From a virus, in the IMG/VR virus record IMGVR_UViG_3300025816_000009, positions 17,412 through 81,411 of that record: a stretch of 64,000 nucleotides of DNA; one strand, written 5' to 3'. Both the position numbers and the translations under genes were made by a program. The notes beneath the pieces were generated by a model. It saw only the letters and a list, made by a program, of their open reading frames with translations, had not been told where the DNA came from and searched no databases. Below are positions 8,015-15,682 of the stretch, piece by piece (within the stretch, counting starts at the first letter, position 1; the number at the start of each line of letters is the position of its first letter).

Positions 8015-8440
8015 ATGGCTCTCGTAGATTTGAAGAAAGCAGAACTCGTCGCTCTCGCAGAAGAGAACGGATTAGATACAACAGGAACTAAAGCAGAATT
8101 GGCTGAAAGACTCGATGCCGTCCTATCATGGGATGATGCAGAAGAGGAAGAAGTGGTTGAAGAAACCGTTGAAGAAGTAGCCGAGGAAGTCGTTGAAGAA
8201 GTAGTTGAAGAAGCGGCAGAAGAAGAGACAAGCGATGAACTTACATCATGGAAGGGATTCGATTTGACAGAAGGAGATTCTGACACTTTCTTGAAAGGAC
8301 TTTACATGAAAGTTCTAGGCAGAGAAGTTGACTTAGGTGGTCTTCGTCATTACACATCTGTTCTTGATATGCACAAAACTCAAACTCGTGCAGATGTTTT
8401 ACAAGACTTACTGAACTCCGAAGAATACAAGAACAAGTGA
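8015..8440 (+). CDS. SAP-like plus DUF4214-like fusion protein
   Basis: A 141-residue protein in three parts. Residues 1-35 (LKKAELVALAEENGLDTTGT then KAELAERL) match the SAP DNA-binding helix-extended-helix motif. Residues 45-75 are almost pure Glu/Val. Residues 85-141 (TFLKGLYMKVLGREVDLGG then LRHYTSVL and ADVLQDLLNSEEY) match the DUF4214 repeat, best known from bacterial surface and extracellular proteins. The combination within a virion module suggests a capsid- or DNA-associated linker, but the role is unknown. Confidence 0.6.
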   Translation: MALVDLKKAELVALAEENGLDTTGTKAELAERLDAVLSWDDAEEEEVVEETVEEVAEEVVEEVVEEAAEEETSDELTSWKGFDLTEGDSDTFLKGLYMKVLGREVDLGGLRHYTSVLDMHKTQTRADVLQDLLNSEEYKNK

Positions 8441-8446
8441 TTAGGC

Positions 8447-8542
8447 ATGAATCCCGCATGGGAATTAATTTGCCTCTTCGAGTTTGTTGTTTGGATTGGA
8501 TTGATTACCGATTGGTTTCTCCAAGGTAATAGAAGATGGTAG
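8447..8542 (+). CDS. Tiny membrane-type protein (31 aa)
   Basis: ATG lies 6 nt after the previous stop. The frame gives one hydrophobic helix (WELICLFEFVVWIGLITDWF) followed by a basic end (QGNRRW). Other very short hydrophobic products in this genome occur at 28764 and 42230. It is too short to assign; it could be a small membrane peptide or chance. Confidence 0.35.
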   Translation: MNPAWELICLFEFVVWIGLITDWFLQGNRRW

Positions 8543-8624
8543 TTTTGGGAATGACCTTAGAAGGCTGAACGGATTAGGACATATTTCGAACTATGCACCG
8601 ACGTTGGAATAACTAACTCCACAC

Positions 8625-8731
8625 CTTAGTCTCATTTCACTCTCTTTCAAGCACGTTATGAGATACCTTCACATTCCCGCCGCCCGTTGTGGTCGCGGGG
8701 CGACATAGGAACTAAGTTCCTACAAACTAAG
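8625..8731 (-). ncRNA. sR3: candidate structured small RNA
   Basis: Minus-strand TATA (TTAATAAG within 8746-8756) is followed at the fixed spacing by GCTTAGTTTG. The RNA is closed by CTTAGT (8726-8731) pairing with ACTAAG (8625-8630) and contains an AGGAAC-TTA-GTTCCT hairpin (8711-8725). It lies between two genes that converge on this gap, and its divergent partner sR4 reads the other way, so the promoter pair here has no gene to serve. Inference from sequence only. Confidence 0.5.
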
Positions 8732-8744
8732 CGAAAGGCTCTCC

Positions 8745-8801
8745 CCTTATTAATGTTTCGGTGTATCAATGTCAGTGAACCTCAATGAAAAGGTTTATAA
8801 C
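8745..8801. promoter_or_regulatory. Bidirectional dual-box promoter for sR3 and sR4
   Basis: TATCAATG (8764-8771) and CTCAATGA (8781-8788), 16-17 bp apart, are flanked by a minus TATA (8746-8756) and a plus TATA (GGTTTATAAC, 8792-8801). Neither side leads into an open frame; both lead into stem-closed sequences. Confidence 0.6.
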
Positions 8802-8816
8802 TGAAAGCCTGCCTCA

Positions 8817-8941
8817 TTAGTTTGTAGGAAGACGCGACACGACATCGACCCGGACGCGCCCTTTACTAGACGCTGTTGAAAAATACTCGCATGAAAGGGA
8901 CATGGATGGCGCTATTCACGCTCCGTCTTCCTACGACTTAA
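8817..8941 (+). ncRNA. sR4: candidate structured small RNA
   Basis: Plus-strand TATA TTTATAAC (from 8794) is followed 24 nt on by TTAGTTTG. The RNA is closed by an 11-bp perfect helix, GTAGGAAGACG (8824-8834) with CGTCTTCCTAC (8924-8934), extended outward by TTAG/TTAA. The 3' arm overlaps the last codons of the opposing methyltransferase gene. Bases 8808-8826 are nearly identical to the start of sR14 (reverse strand near 45955), so the two loci share ancestry in their promoter/start segment. Confidence 0.55.
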
Positions 8942-9485
8942 TTCTATCAAAGACCATCAACGTGTTTTTGAACCACCAAAAACTTGAGTCTTTTCTAATT
9001 TGTAATGTATCGGCGAGATGCAAACTGAATCCTCGTCTCGCCATCTCCGCGATTATCACTTCATTCGGTTGTTCGTTTACGTGATAATATCCACCTTGTC
9101 CGGGAATTGCCCAAGATACAATTGCTCTGTTCAAACAAGTTTTACGGATGTTGTGAAGTAAATCTTGTTGCCTATTGGGTGGAATATGCTCGCCGACTTC
9201 TAGGCAGAGGATGTTCGCTCTGTCAAGTTCGACCAACTCTTCGGCCAAATCGACTTGGTGAATTGGATGAAATCTTGCGAGATGTTCTAGCGGCGTTCCT
9301 TCGAATCCTTCAACTTCGAAACCTTGCGTCGAAAGTGATACGCAATAATCTCCCGGTCCACAACCGAAGTCATAGATTGGTTCGTCCATTGGAAAATATT
9401 TCCACAAGTTTTTCATAAGGTCGGGGTCAGAACCATGCTGACCATCCGCTTCTTCGACATTCCAAATCCCGGTCGGTCCTACCAT
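8931..9485 (-). CDS. Class I SAM-dependent methyltransferase
   Basis: About 184 residues from the ATG at 9485 (MVGPTGIWN), which lies 5 nt after the stop of the upstream reverse gene; a longer frame would overlap that gene. Motif I is DFGCGPGDY near residue 40, motif II-like EVEGFEGTP follows, and LCLEVGEHIP is a motif-IV-like acidic segment. The substrate is not evident. It is the last gene of the reverse-strand cassette with the glycosyltransferase, so it may act on a glycan or virion protein. Small FkbM or UbiG-type sugar methyltransferases are possible alternatives. Confidence 0.65.
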   Translation of the reverse strand: MVGPTGIWNVEEADGQHGSDPDLMKNLWKYFPMDEPIYDFGCGPGDYCVSLSTQGFEVEGFEGTPLEHLARFHPIHQVDLAEELVELDRANILCLEVGEHIPPNRQQDLLHNIRKTCLNRAIVSWAIPGQGGYYHVNEQPNEVIIAEMARRGFSLHLADTLQIRKDSSFWWFKNTLMVFDRIKS

Positions 9486-9489
9486 TGAC

Positions 9490-9876
9490 TCACTTCTTCT
9501 TTTTGGAGCGATTTCCGAAAGCCTTTCTTTTACCATCGGCTATGTCTTTTCGTTTCGCCATTTTCTTTGTTTCTTCCTTTAGTCTCTTAGTTATGACAGC
9601 GCCGGGTAAAACTTGTTGAGTAATTGGGTCATATTTGTAATAACCCGGATGACGTGCCTCACGGCGTTCTCTCATACAAATATCACAATAGTGCGTTGAG
9701 TCCTTGGTATGTGAGAACTTTTGCTTGACACCTTCGACGAATAATGCTCTTTCAAGCGCTTCTTGTCTTCCGTCTCCATATCCCATTCCGATTATGCAGG
9801 GACGACCGTGAGTCTTGCATGGTTCTCCGCATAATTTTGTTGGCTTTGATACTCTCTTAATTTCTCGTTGCTCCAT
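9490..9876 (-). CDS. Cys-containing basic protein of unknown function (128 aa)
   Basis: Not recognised. It has cysteines at CGEPCKTHGRPC (residues about 16-27) and YCDICMRERREARHPG (about 63-78), arranged like a zinc-binding module, and a very basic C-terminal third ending RSKKKK. It lies 1 nt from the glycosyltransferase and 5 nt from the methyltransferase, so the three are one operon. A nucleic-acid-binding or HNH-like zinc fold is possible, but catalytic residues are not clear. Confidence 0.55.
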   Translation of the reverse strand: MEQREIKRVSKPTKLCGEPCKTHGRPCIIGMGYGDGRQEALERALFVEGVKQKFSHTKDSTHYCDICMRERREARHPGYYKYDPITQQVLPGAVITKRLKEETKKMAKRKDIADGKRKAFGNRSKKKK

Positions 9877-9877
9877 A

Positions 9878-11185
9878 TTATATCACCCTTGACATTCCGC
9901 CTAGCGGATGTATTTCAATTGCAGTCTTCAATATCTGCTTTTCTAATTGGTCAGTTAGAACATCCCAATTGAAGTTCTTCTCGGCAAACTTTCTCGCGTT
10001 CTCTCCGAACTCTTTTCTTTCTTCATCTTGTTCGTAAGCCGTTCGCATTTTCCAAGCGAGGTCTTCAATATCGACTAATGTCATATTGACTCCCCATTGA
10101 GGTCCTGTAATGTGAGTAGAGGACTTAGCAATCCAACCGCGTCGTTGAGGTCCGTAGCCGACAAGTTCCGGACCTGTTGAGTTATCGGGAAGAATGATTG
10201 GCTTTCCGCAGGCCATGGCTTCTGCTGATGGAATACCAAAACCTTCTCCGCCTGTAGCCATGATATGAACATCACATGATTGGAACAATCTCGCCATCTC
10301 TTCTGTTGTCAATCCCGAAAGTGGATTCGAACTTGTATCAGAGAAAGCGACGTAATCGCCTAAGTCGTATTGAGCGATAAGAGCCGGAAGATTCCAACCG
10401 CCCATTCCGAACGTGTCTGTCGGGTCGCCACAGTGTAGAACCAAGCCGACACTTTCGGGAACATCGGGATTGTAATGAATGAATTGTGAAAATGCTTCTA
10501 ACAACCGGGGTATTTGCTTCCGATTTGTATTTCTTGCCACACTCATAAACACGAAATCCCACTTAATTCCCATCTTCTCTTTTAGTTCCGCTTTTTCCTC
10601 GTCGGTGATTGGTTTGAAAATATCAAGTTCGACACCGTGATACAAAACCGGCGTATCTTCTGTAAGATAACGGTCGAGGATTCCATCTCTGTTTTCAACC
10701 GGCCTTGTTCCTTCGGATGAATAATCTTTTACAAACTCGGTGAAAGTTCTTTTTCCAAACTTGCTCATCCACATCGGCGTGTGAACCATTTTCAGAATAT
10801 CCTTCCAAGCCGGAGATATTGGAAATCCGTCTATTGGAAGATAAGCAATATAAGGGATTGACATTTTGTTTGTTGACATTACCGCATGACCAATATACCA
10901 AGGGTCAATTAAAGAAATGTAAATATCAATATCAAGTTTCTTTATTGTAGCCTCGAGAACTGTTGGGCTATTCGGTCCGCCCAAGTTTTCAGACCCATAC
11001 CCGGAGATACCGGCGTGAACCATAGTCCATCCTTCGGGGTGAAGAAAATCCTCGCCGTTGTAATCCCAACCCATAACGAAAACTTCGTGGCCTTTGGCTA
11101 CTAATCTCTTAATCAAGTTTCGACTTACGATTCCATATCCCGTTGGTCTTGTAGGTTGCTCGCTTCCCCATAGGATTCTCACCAT
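9878..11185 (-). CDS. GT4-type glycosyltransferase (GT-B fold)
   Basis: From the ATG at 11185 (MVRILWGSEQPTRPTGYG) the protein has about 435 residues. The N-terminus has the GT-B glycine turn (PTGYGIVSRN). The C-terminal half has the SVARNTNRKQIPRLLEAF donor-site strand and the family E-x7-E element in GEGFGIPSAEAMACGKPI with a later PE. It should transfer a sugar from a nucleotide donor, possibly onto a virion protein or modified DNA. Alternative ATGs at 11227/11230 overlap the HNH gene; the shorter start is chosen because GT4 enzymes usually begin just before the first beta strand. Confidence 0.75.
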   Translation of the reverse strand: MVRILWGSEQPTRPTGYGIVSRNLIKRLVAKGHEVFVMGWDYNGEDFLHPEGWTMVHAGISGYGSENLGGPNSPTVLEATIKKLDIDIYISLIDPWYIGHAVMSTNKMSIPYIAYLPIDGFPISPAWKDILKMVHTPMWMSKFGKRTFTEFVKDYSSEGTRPVENRDGILDRYLTEDTPVLYHGVELDIFKPITDEEKAELKEKMGIKWDFVFMSVARNTNRKQIPRLLEAFSQFIHYNPDVPESVGLVLHCGDPTDTFGMGGWNLPALIAQYDLGDYVAFSDTSSNPLSGLTTEEMARLFQSCDVHIMATGGEGFGIPSAEAMACGKPIILPDNSTGPELVGYGPQRRGWIAKSSTHITGPQWGVNMTLVDIEDLAWKMRTAYEQDEERKEFGENARKFAEKNFNWDVLTDQLEKQILKTAIEIHPLGGMSRVI

Positions 11186-11216
11186 GTCTTTCGGTTGAAA
11201 CCCACTACTATAACAG

Positions 11217-11762
11217 TTATGATTCATCAATGGAAGGGCCGGGCATATTTTGTTTGTCTTTCAATTCCGCCTTTCTTTTTTCTCGGACTCTTTGTCTTTT
11301 TTTCTTTTGAGACTTGCGTCGAGATTTGATTGCGTTTACTCGGAGCGGGTCATCAATGGTATCGAGGTCAATAGTCTGTTTTCCCCCAACGTGTTCCGGA
11401 CCCTTGCCGACAAGTTTCTGTTCGTAGTGATGAATCCGATGACAATTTGAACAGAGGATGTCGCACTTCGCCATCTCTTCTTCGATTCTTTTTCTTGAAT
11501 ATCCATTACTTACCAAGTGCGAAACGCCGGCAGTTTTAGTTCCGGCAACACGATGATGATATTCTAAAAGCCAAGGACAAGTTTCGCCGCTCAATCCACA
11601 TTCCGAACAATTTGATTCTCTTCTGATTTCATCATACCAACGTCGAATATTCTTACGACGCAACGCAACTTCTGTCTTGCGTTTCTTTGCGTTATTTGCA
11701 TAATAGACCTTCTGATAACGGCGATTGTACGCCCTTCGCTTATCAGCGTCCTTGTACGGCAC
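11217..11762 (-). CDS. HNH endonuclease
   Basis: A GTG start at 11762 gives an N-terminus VPYKDADKRRAYNRRYQ, the typical (M)PYKDxxKRRAY opening of phage HNH proteins; an upstream TTG is less likely. The nuclease core has zinc pairs CSEC (about residue 52) and CSNC, the catalytic-type LEYHH at about 67, and CDILCSNCHRIHH near residue 105. The C-terminus is Lys/Arg-rich. It is the first gene of the reverse cassette, 28 nt after candidate RNA sR5. Roles could be homing-like cutting or a packaging-associated HNH; the terminase is outside the window. Confidence 0.75.
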   Translation of the reverse strand: MPYKDADKRRAYNRRYQKVYYANNAKKRKTEVALRRKNIRRWYDEIRRESNCSECGLSGETCPWLLEYHHRVAGTKTAGVSHLVSNGYSRKRIEEEMAKCDILCSNCHRIHHYEQKLVGKGPEHVGGKQTIDLDTIDDPLRVNAIKSRRKSQKKKRQRVREKRKAELKDKQNMPGPSIDES

Positions 11763-11789
11763 GATTGATTCGAGCAAGTTTGAGGTTAT

Positions 11790-11906
11790 TTAGTGAGGTT
11801 GTAGAAGCCGGGGGAACGATTGCGGGTATTACAGGAGAGGACTTTCGTCTTACACACACACCGTCTTCTGTCTTCTTACCCCGGATTTCTTCTACTTCCA
11901 ATCTAA
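11790..11906 (-). ncRNA. sR5: structured RNA or 5' leader of the reverse cassette
   Basis: Minus TATA TTTATTAATG (near 11929) is followed at the fixed spacing by GCTTAGATTG. The RNA closes with TTAG/CTAA and a bulged helix: GTAGAAG then CCGGGG on the 5' side pair perfectly with CCCCGG then CTTCTAC on the 3' side (11879-11895 with 11801-11813), leaving a 4-nt bulge. A GAC-GAAA-GTC hairpin lies inside. Unlike the other sRs it is directly upstream of a gene (HNH), so it may instead be a structured leader of that operon. Confidence 0.5.
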
Positions 11907-11917
11907 GCGAGTGGACT

Positions 11918-11980
11918 TTCATTAATAAAGGTTTTCATTGAGAGGTTAAGACATTGAGATAAGGAAACCTTTATAGGTGG
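11918..11980. promoter_or_regulatory. Bidirectional dual-box promoter
   Basis: TCATTGAGA (11935-11943) and ACATTGAGAT (11951-11960) lie 16 bp apart. The minus TATA (11920-11931) serves sR5/HNH, and the plus TATA (CCTTTATAGG, from about 11968) serves the ATG at 11999 with 29-nt spacing. Confidence 0.6.
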
Positions 11981-11998
11981 AAACCTCTAGGGTTAAAC

Positions 11999-12295
11999 AT
12001 GGCAAGACAGATGGCGCTTACACAACAAATCAGAAACAGACTACCTACTCTATACTCAACAGATGGAGCGGGAACAGAAGCAATCGGACAAGTACGATAC
12101 TTTTGGGGAAGCAGTGCTTCCTTCGTAGCAACAGAGTTCGACGGAGAAGATACATTCTTCGGATATATCAGCGGTGTTCAAGAAGACGGATGGACTTACA
12201 TGAGCCTTTCAGAAATGTGGTCAACACACGGACGCTTCATGGGTACAGAGAGAGATTACCACTTCACACCAACAGCAATCGCAAACCTACAGTAA
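11999..12295 (+). CDS. DUF2958 family protein
   Basis: A 98-residue protein that matches DUF2958, a small conserved domain common on plasmids and in phages: IRNRLPTLYSTD, then VRYFWGSSASFVATEFDGED, FFGYISGVQEDGWTYMSLSE and the terminal RDYHFTPTAIANL. Function is unknown in the family. The start is fixed by the promoter at 11967-11978 (ATG 30 nt from the first T of the TATA). It has its own strong promoter although it sits inside the tail region, which suggests early or abundant expression. Confidence 0.75.
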   Translation: MARQMALTQQIRNRLPTLYSTDGAGTEAIGQVRYFWGSSASFVATEFDGEDTFFGYISGVQEDGWTYMSLSEMWSTHGRFMGTERDYHFTPTAIANLQ

Positions 12296-12334
12296 GCGAT
12301 TCCCTCATAAACCCCGAATCATCCTCGGAATAGT

Positions 12335-12736
12335 ATGGCGGTTCATGCGTTTACAGGAATCACAGGGCAAATAACAGTTAGTGGAACAATAGTCGGTTTC
12401 GTTTCGGGTGATTTTACAGTAGCAAGAGCGACAGGAAAATACATTACTCTCGGTTCAAACTTGCCGACAGCGAATACACGAGGATTACAATCAGTTAGCG
12501 GTAGTCTGACGAAAGCATGGGGTCTATCAGACGACACTCTATGGGATTGGTTTTACGGAGACACCGAACTTGTAATCGCATTTGACGCAGATGACCCATC
12601 TAGCGGCGGAACTCATACATACACAGTCTCCGGATGTGTTATTACAGATTTAGCAATTGAAGGCTTGGAAGCAGGCGCAGAAGGAGCATTGATGATTAAT
12701 GCGTCTTTCGAAGGACTATCAATCTTGAGAGATTGA
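12335..12736 (+). CDS. Major tail (tube) protein
   Basis: A 133-residue beta-rich protein with ITGQITVSGTIVGFVSGDFTVARATGKYI near the N-terminus, LQSVSGSLTKAWGLSDDTLWDWFY in the middle and a C-terminal LMINASFEGLSILRD. This pattern (start of tube barrel, substitution of small polar beta strands, terminal strand with xINxSF) is usual for phage major tail proteins. It directly precedes the frameshifted chaperone and tape measure, the canonical gene order of siphovirus tails. Confidence 0.7.
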   Translation: MAVHAFTGITGQITVSGTIVGFVSGDFTVARATGKYITLGSNLPTANTRGLQSVSGSLTKAWGLSDDTLWDWFYGDTELVIAFDADDPSSGGTHTYTVSGCVITDLAIEGLEAGAEGALMINASFEGLSILRD

Positions 12737-12746
12737 GTAAATTAAG

Positions 12747-13094
12747 GTGATTAAGATGACAGGATGGTTAAACTCCGCGCTCGAGAGGGCTTCGAACCCA
12801 ATAACAGTGAATGTAGCCGACTTAGGTTTAGAAGTCGATGAACTACAGGTGAAGACACTTAGCGCCGCCGAGTTTCAAATAATGAAGAAAGACCCTGCCA
12901 TATCAAACATGAACATCGCTGATAGGCAAGAATATATGGGCTTGAAAACTATCTATGAAATGTTAGCAAAATGCGATGACAGTTTGAAATGGTCAGAGTT
13001 TCAAAAATTACCTTTACAATTACTTTCAGAACTAGCGTCGAGAATAACTGAAACCGTCGGAAACTTGGACGGTGAAGGTGTTTTGGGAAACTGA
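12747..13094 (+). CDS. Tail assembly chaperone, short form (gpG-like)
   Basis: 115 residues ending at the TGA at 13092. It is mainly helical with VNVADLGLEVDELQVKTLSAAEF at the start, a typical opening for gpG-type chaperones that bind the tape measure protein. The start may be GTG 12747 or ATG 12756; AAGGTG precedes the latter. The reading frame carries G_GGA_AAC directly before its stop, allowing a -1 extension. Position between tail tube and tape measure agrees. Confidence 0.7.
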   Translation: MIKMTGWLNSALERASNPITVNVADLGLEVDELQVKTLSAAEFQIMKKDPAISNMNIADRQEYMGLKTIYEMLAKCDDSLKWSEFQKLPLQLLSELASRITETVGNLDGEGVLGN

Positions 13095-13309
13095 AACTTG
13101 ACGCCGAATCAGACGGCGGGCAGTTCCTCTATGGGCTATTGACCGAAATAGGTTGTACGCCTCAACAGTGGAGAGAAATGTCGTCAGAAGATACACTTTG
13201 GTACATATCAGCCCATAGTGAGAAAAACCGTCGCGCAAATGAATCGTCTCGTAAGCAATCGCAGATGGCGAAGGCGAGAAGTAATTTGGCGAAAAGTAGG
13301 AGACGATGA
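12747..13309 (+). CDS. Tail assembly chaperone, -1 frameshifted long form (gpGT-like)
   Basis: Slipping back one base at 13085-13091 lets ribosomes bypass the TGA and read on in the -1 frame to the TGA at 13307-13309, adding about 72 residues: KLDAESDGGQFLYGLLTEIG, then a CTPQQWREMSSEDTLWYISAH helix region and a basic end (SNLAKSRRR). This extension has no good start codon of its own and resembles the T domains of GT chaperones, which contact the tape measure. Its stop overlaps the tape-measure ATG. The conservation of this arrangement in tailed phages is established; use in this virus is inferred. Confidence 0.65.
13085..13091 (+). promoter_or_regulatory. Programmed -1 ribosomal frameshift heptamer G_GGA_AAC
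   Basis: In the zero frame the codons are TTG GGA AAC TGA, giving an X_XXY_YYZ slippery site immediately before the stop. After slipping, the next codons are CTG AAA CTT and the frame stays open for 72 codons. Confidence 0.7.
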
Positions 13310-15681
13310 ATATGGTTATGGGTGCAGGGAAAACGGCTGTCAATGCAGTTGTCTCCGCTGACGCTTCCGGTTATACAAAAGCCATGAAAGGAGTCGCCGC
13401 GGCAACAGGAACGGCAACTACGGCGGCTAAGGGATTCGGTGGAGCATTAGCCGGATTAGCCATCACCTTCGCAACTTTCTTCGCAGTTTTCAAAGCCATC
13501 GGTTTCGTTGTCAACACAGTCAAACTATTCATTGATTTTGAGGAACAACTTTTCCGCACAAGTGCGATTATGAAACAGTTCACACTTGGAGCAGAAGAAC
13601 AGGCTATCGCCATGGGTAAACTAGAAGACGAAATCCGAAGCGTTGCGGCAGGTTCGAAGTTCACAGCGACAGAAGTCGGCGCTATGGCTGAAACTCTAGC
13701 GCTTGCCGGTTTGTCGCTTGACCAAATGAGAGGTGCGACATCCGATTTAGACACGGAAGCCGGAAATGCTCTGAAAACAATGGTTGACTTCGCGGTTGTT
13801 GCCGGAACAGATGTTGAGACTGCGGCGGGAATTGGTATTGCATCTCTCAAAGCATTCAGACTTGATATTCAAGACCTAGAAAGAGCAACATCAGTATTGG
13901 CAAACACCTTCACTTCTTCTTTCGTGAACCTACAACAATTGGGTGATTCCATGCGTTTCTTCGGTCCTACTGCGGCGGCGGCAGGTGTGAGCATATCAGA
14001 AGCGGCGGCGGCTGTAGGTGCGCTTGGAGACGCGGGATTGCAGGGTTCTATGGCCGGTACGGGTCTTAGGCAGGCAATCAACAAATTAATCGCTCCGACA
14101 GATGATGCGAGAAGAACCATGGAGAGATTAGGATTTGAGTTTACGGTTTTATCACCGGCGGGCTTGGCGGCGAAAGAGGCACTAGGTTCGACAATCAGAA
14201 CCATTGACGATTTAGAAAAAACAATTTCGTCAGCGAACATGGAACTCAAATCTCTGAACAACGAATTAACCGACATGAGTATTGAAGAGGAAAAGAACTC
14301 AATCAACATCGCAAGGATTCGTCAAAGAGCGGCTAGGCAAAACCGAAACTTGACTAAAACCGAAATGGCTACAATCAAAAGATTGGAATCGGCCAATGAA
14401 GATTTAGCACTTGCTCAAAGAGAAGGTGCGTTGGAATCGAGACAAAGAGAAAGAGCGTTAGACAGGTCAACAGATTCGCTTGCAGAGCAGAATGACGCTT
14501 TCAAGATTCTCAAAGATACTGTCGATAGTCAAACCACAGGTGTCGGTAGTTTAGTCGATATGATAGAAGAACTGAATAGTTCCGGCGCTACGACAGCGGA
14601 GATATTGGAAATCTTCGGTGTTCGAGGTGGTGGTTCGATATTGGCTCTCCAAGGAAACGCCGAGGCTCTAAGGTCAATAGCAGAAGCGAATCAATTAGTA
14701 TTCGACGCGACTGATATGAATAACACACTACAAGACCAATTCGTTAGACAGTTAGAAGGCTCAACGGCTTTCGCGCTTGCTGAAACTCGTTCGAAGTTCG
14801 AGGAATTATCTTTGGTTATTGGTGAACCATTTGCTCGCTTGATAACAATGGAAGGTGGGATTAAGCAAACCCTCGATGCGGCAATTGAGAGAGCGTCGGG
14901 AATGGGCGATGAGTTTCAAATGATTGCTGATTCGGTCGAGACTGAATTATTGCCTGCGTTTGCAGAGGCTTTCAAACCCGGCAACGTGGAGAAGTTTGTT
15001 GAAATACTCGGCGCATTAGTTCCGGAAATATTGAAAATAGTTGGGGTCATTGGAAAATTAGCAGAGATAATAGAACCAATACTCGATGGTATTTTAGCAG
15101 TTATGGAGAAGATGGCCGAGTTCAAAGATTTCGTCGGTGATGATAACGAGGATAGAGAAACTAGGTTAGTCGGGAAGGAAGGCGAAACAACATTCGATTC
15201 TGTAAAAGACGTCGGGAAGATGACTGCGGCGGGAGCGGGAGTTGGCGCGTTGGTTGGTGGTCCTGTAGGCGCGTTAGCCGGAGCGGCTGTTGGTTTGGGT
15301 GCGGGTGTTGTTTTTGAAGTCGGGCAAGCAGTTGTTCATCATGGTGGAAATGCTTTAGATAATGAAACAGACATAATGGGAAATCCGGTAGGAATGCCGA
15401 TGGCAATTGGTGGAGTTGTTAACTCTCCAATTACAGCATTGATTGGGGAAGCCGGTCCGGAAGCAGTTATTCCGCTCGATAGGCTTCCGGAAATGGTAAG
15501 TCAAATTAATTCCACAAGTTCGACCTCAAATACCGAGCAGGTGATTAACCTCACTTTCGACTCAATCAATATCGGGGCGGGAAACAACGTCTCGGCGGGA
15601 GATATAAGGCAGATTATTGAAAATGAAATGCCTAAGATTATACGCAGTTCATTAACAAGAGGCGTTCGGGGGGTGTTGTGA
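13306..15681 (+). CDS. Tape measure protein
   Basis: A 791-residue protein with the family layout: an N-terminal hydrophobic segment (GGALAGLAITFATFFAVFKAIGF is split in two by length here, residues about 44-66), then the TP901-type domain (DFEEQLFRTSAIMKQF, SKFTATEVGAMAETLALAG, AAAVGALGDAGLQGSMAG), a long coiled coil (about 300-390, ISSANMELKSLNNELTDMS), and glycine-rich hydrophobic stretches near 640-670. It sets tail length and may aid DNA ejection. At roughly 1.5 angstrom per residue it suggests a tail of about 120 nm. It begins inside the stop of the GT extension. Confidence 0.85.
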   Translation: MNMVMGAGKTAVNAVVSADASGYTKAMKGVAAATGTATTAAKGFGGALAGLAITFATFFAVFKAIGFVVNTVKLFIDFEEQLFRTSAIMKQFTLGAEEQAIAMGKLEDEIRSVAAGSKFTATEVGAMAETLALAGLSLDQMRGATSDLDTEAGNALKTMVDFAVVAGTDVETAAGIGIASLKAFRLDIQDLERATSVLANTFTSSFVNLQQLGDSMRFFGPTAAAAGVSISEAAAAVGALGDAGLQGSMAGTGLRQAINKLIAPTDDARRTMERLGFEFTVLSPAGLAAKEALGSTIRTIDDLEKTISSANMELKSLNNELTDMSIEEEKNSINIARIRQRAARQNRNLTKTEMATIKRLESANEDLALAQREGALESRQRERALDRSTDSLAEQNDAFKILKDTVDSQTTGVGSLVDMIEELNSSGATTAEILEIFGVRGGGSILALQGNAEALRSIAEANQLVFDATDMNNTLQDQFVRQLEGSTAFALAETRSKFEELSLVIGEPFARLITMEGGIKQTLDAAIERASGMGDEFQMIADSVETELLPAFAEAFKPGNVEKFVEILGALVPEILKIVGVIGKLAEIIEPILDGILAVMEKMAEFKDFVGDDNEDRETRLVGKEGETTFDSVKDVGKMTAAGAGVGALVGGPVGALAGAAVGLGAGVVFEVGQAVVHHGGNALDNETDIMGNPVGMPMAIGGVVNSPITALIGEAGPEAVIPLDRLPEMVSQINSTSSTSNTEQVINLTFDSINIGAGNNVSAGDIRQIIENEMPKIIRSSLTRGVRGVL

Positions 15682-15682
15682 G

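Noticed and set aside
11217-11762. Homing endonuclease inside an intron or intein
   Set aside because: The neighbouring genes are intact and no split gene is seen; kept as a free-standing HNH protein.
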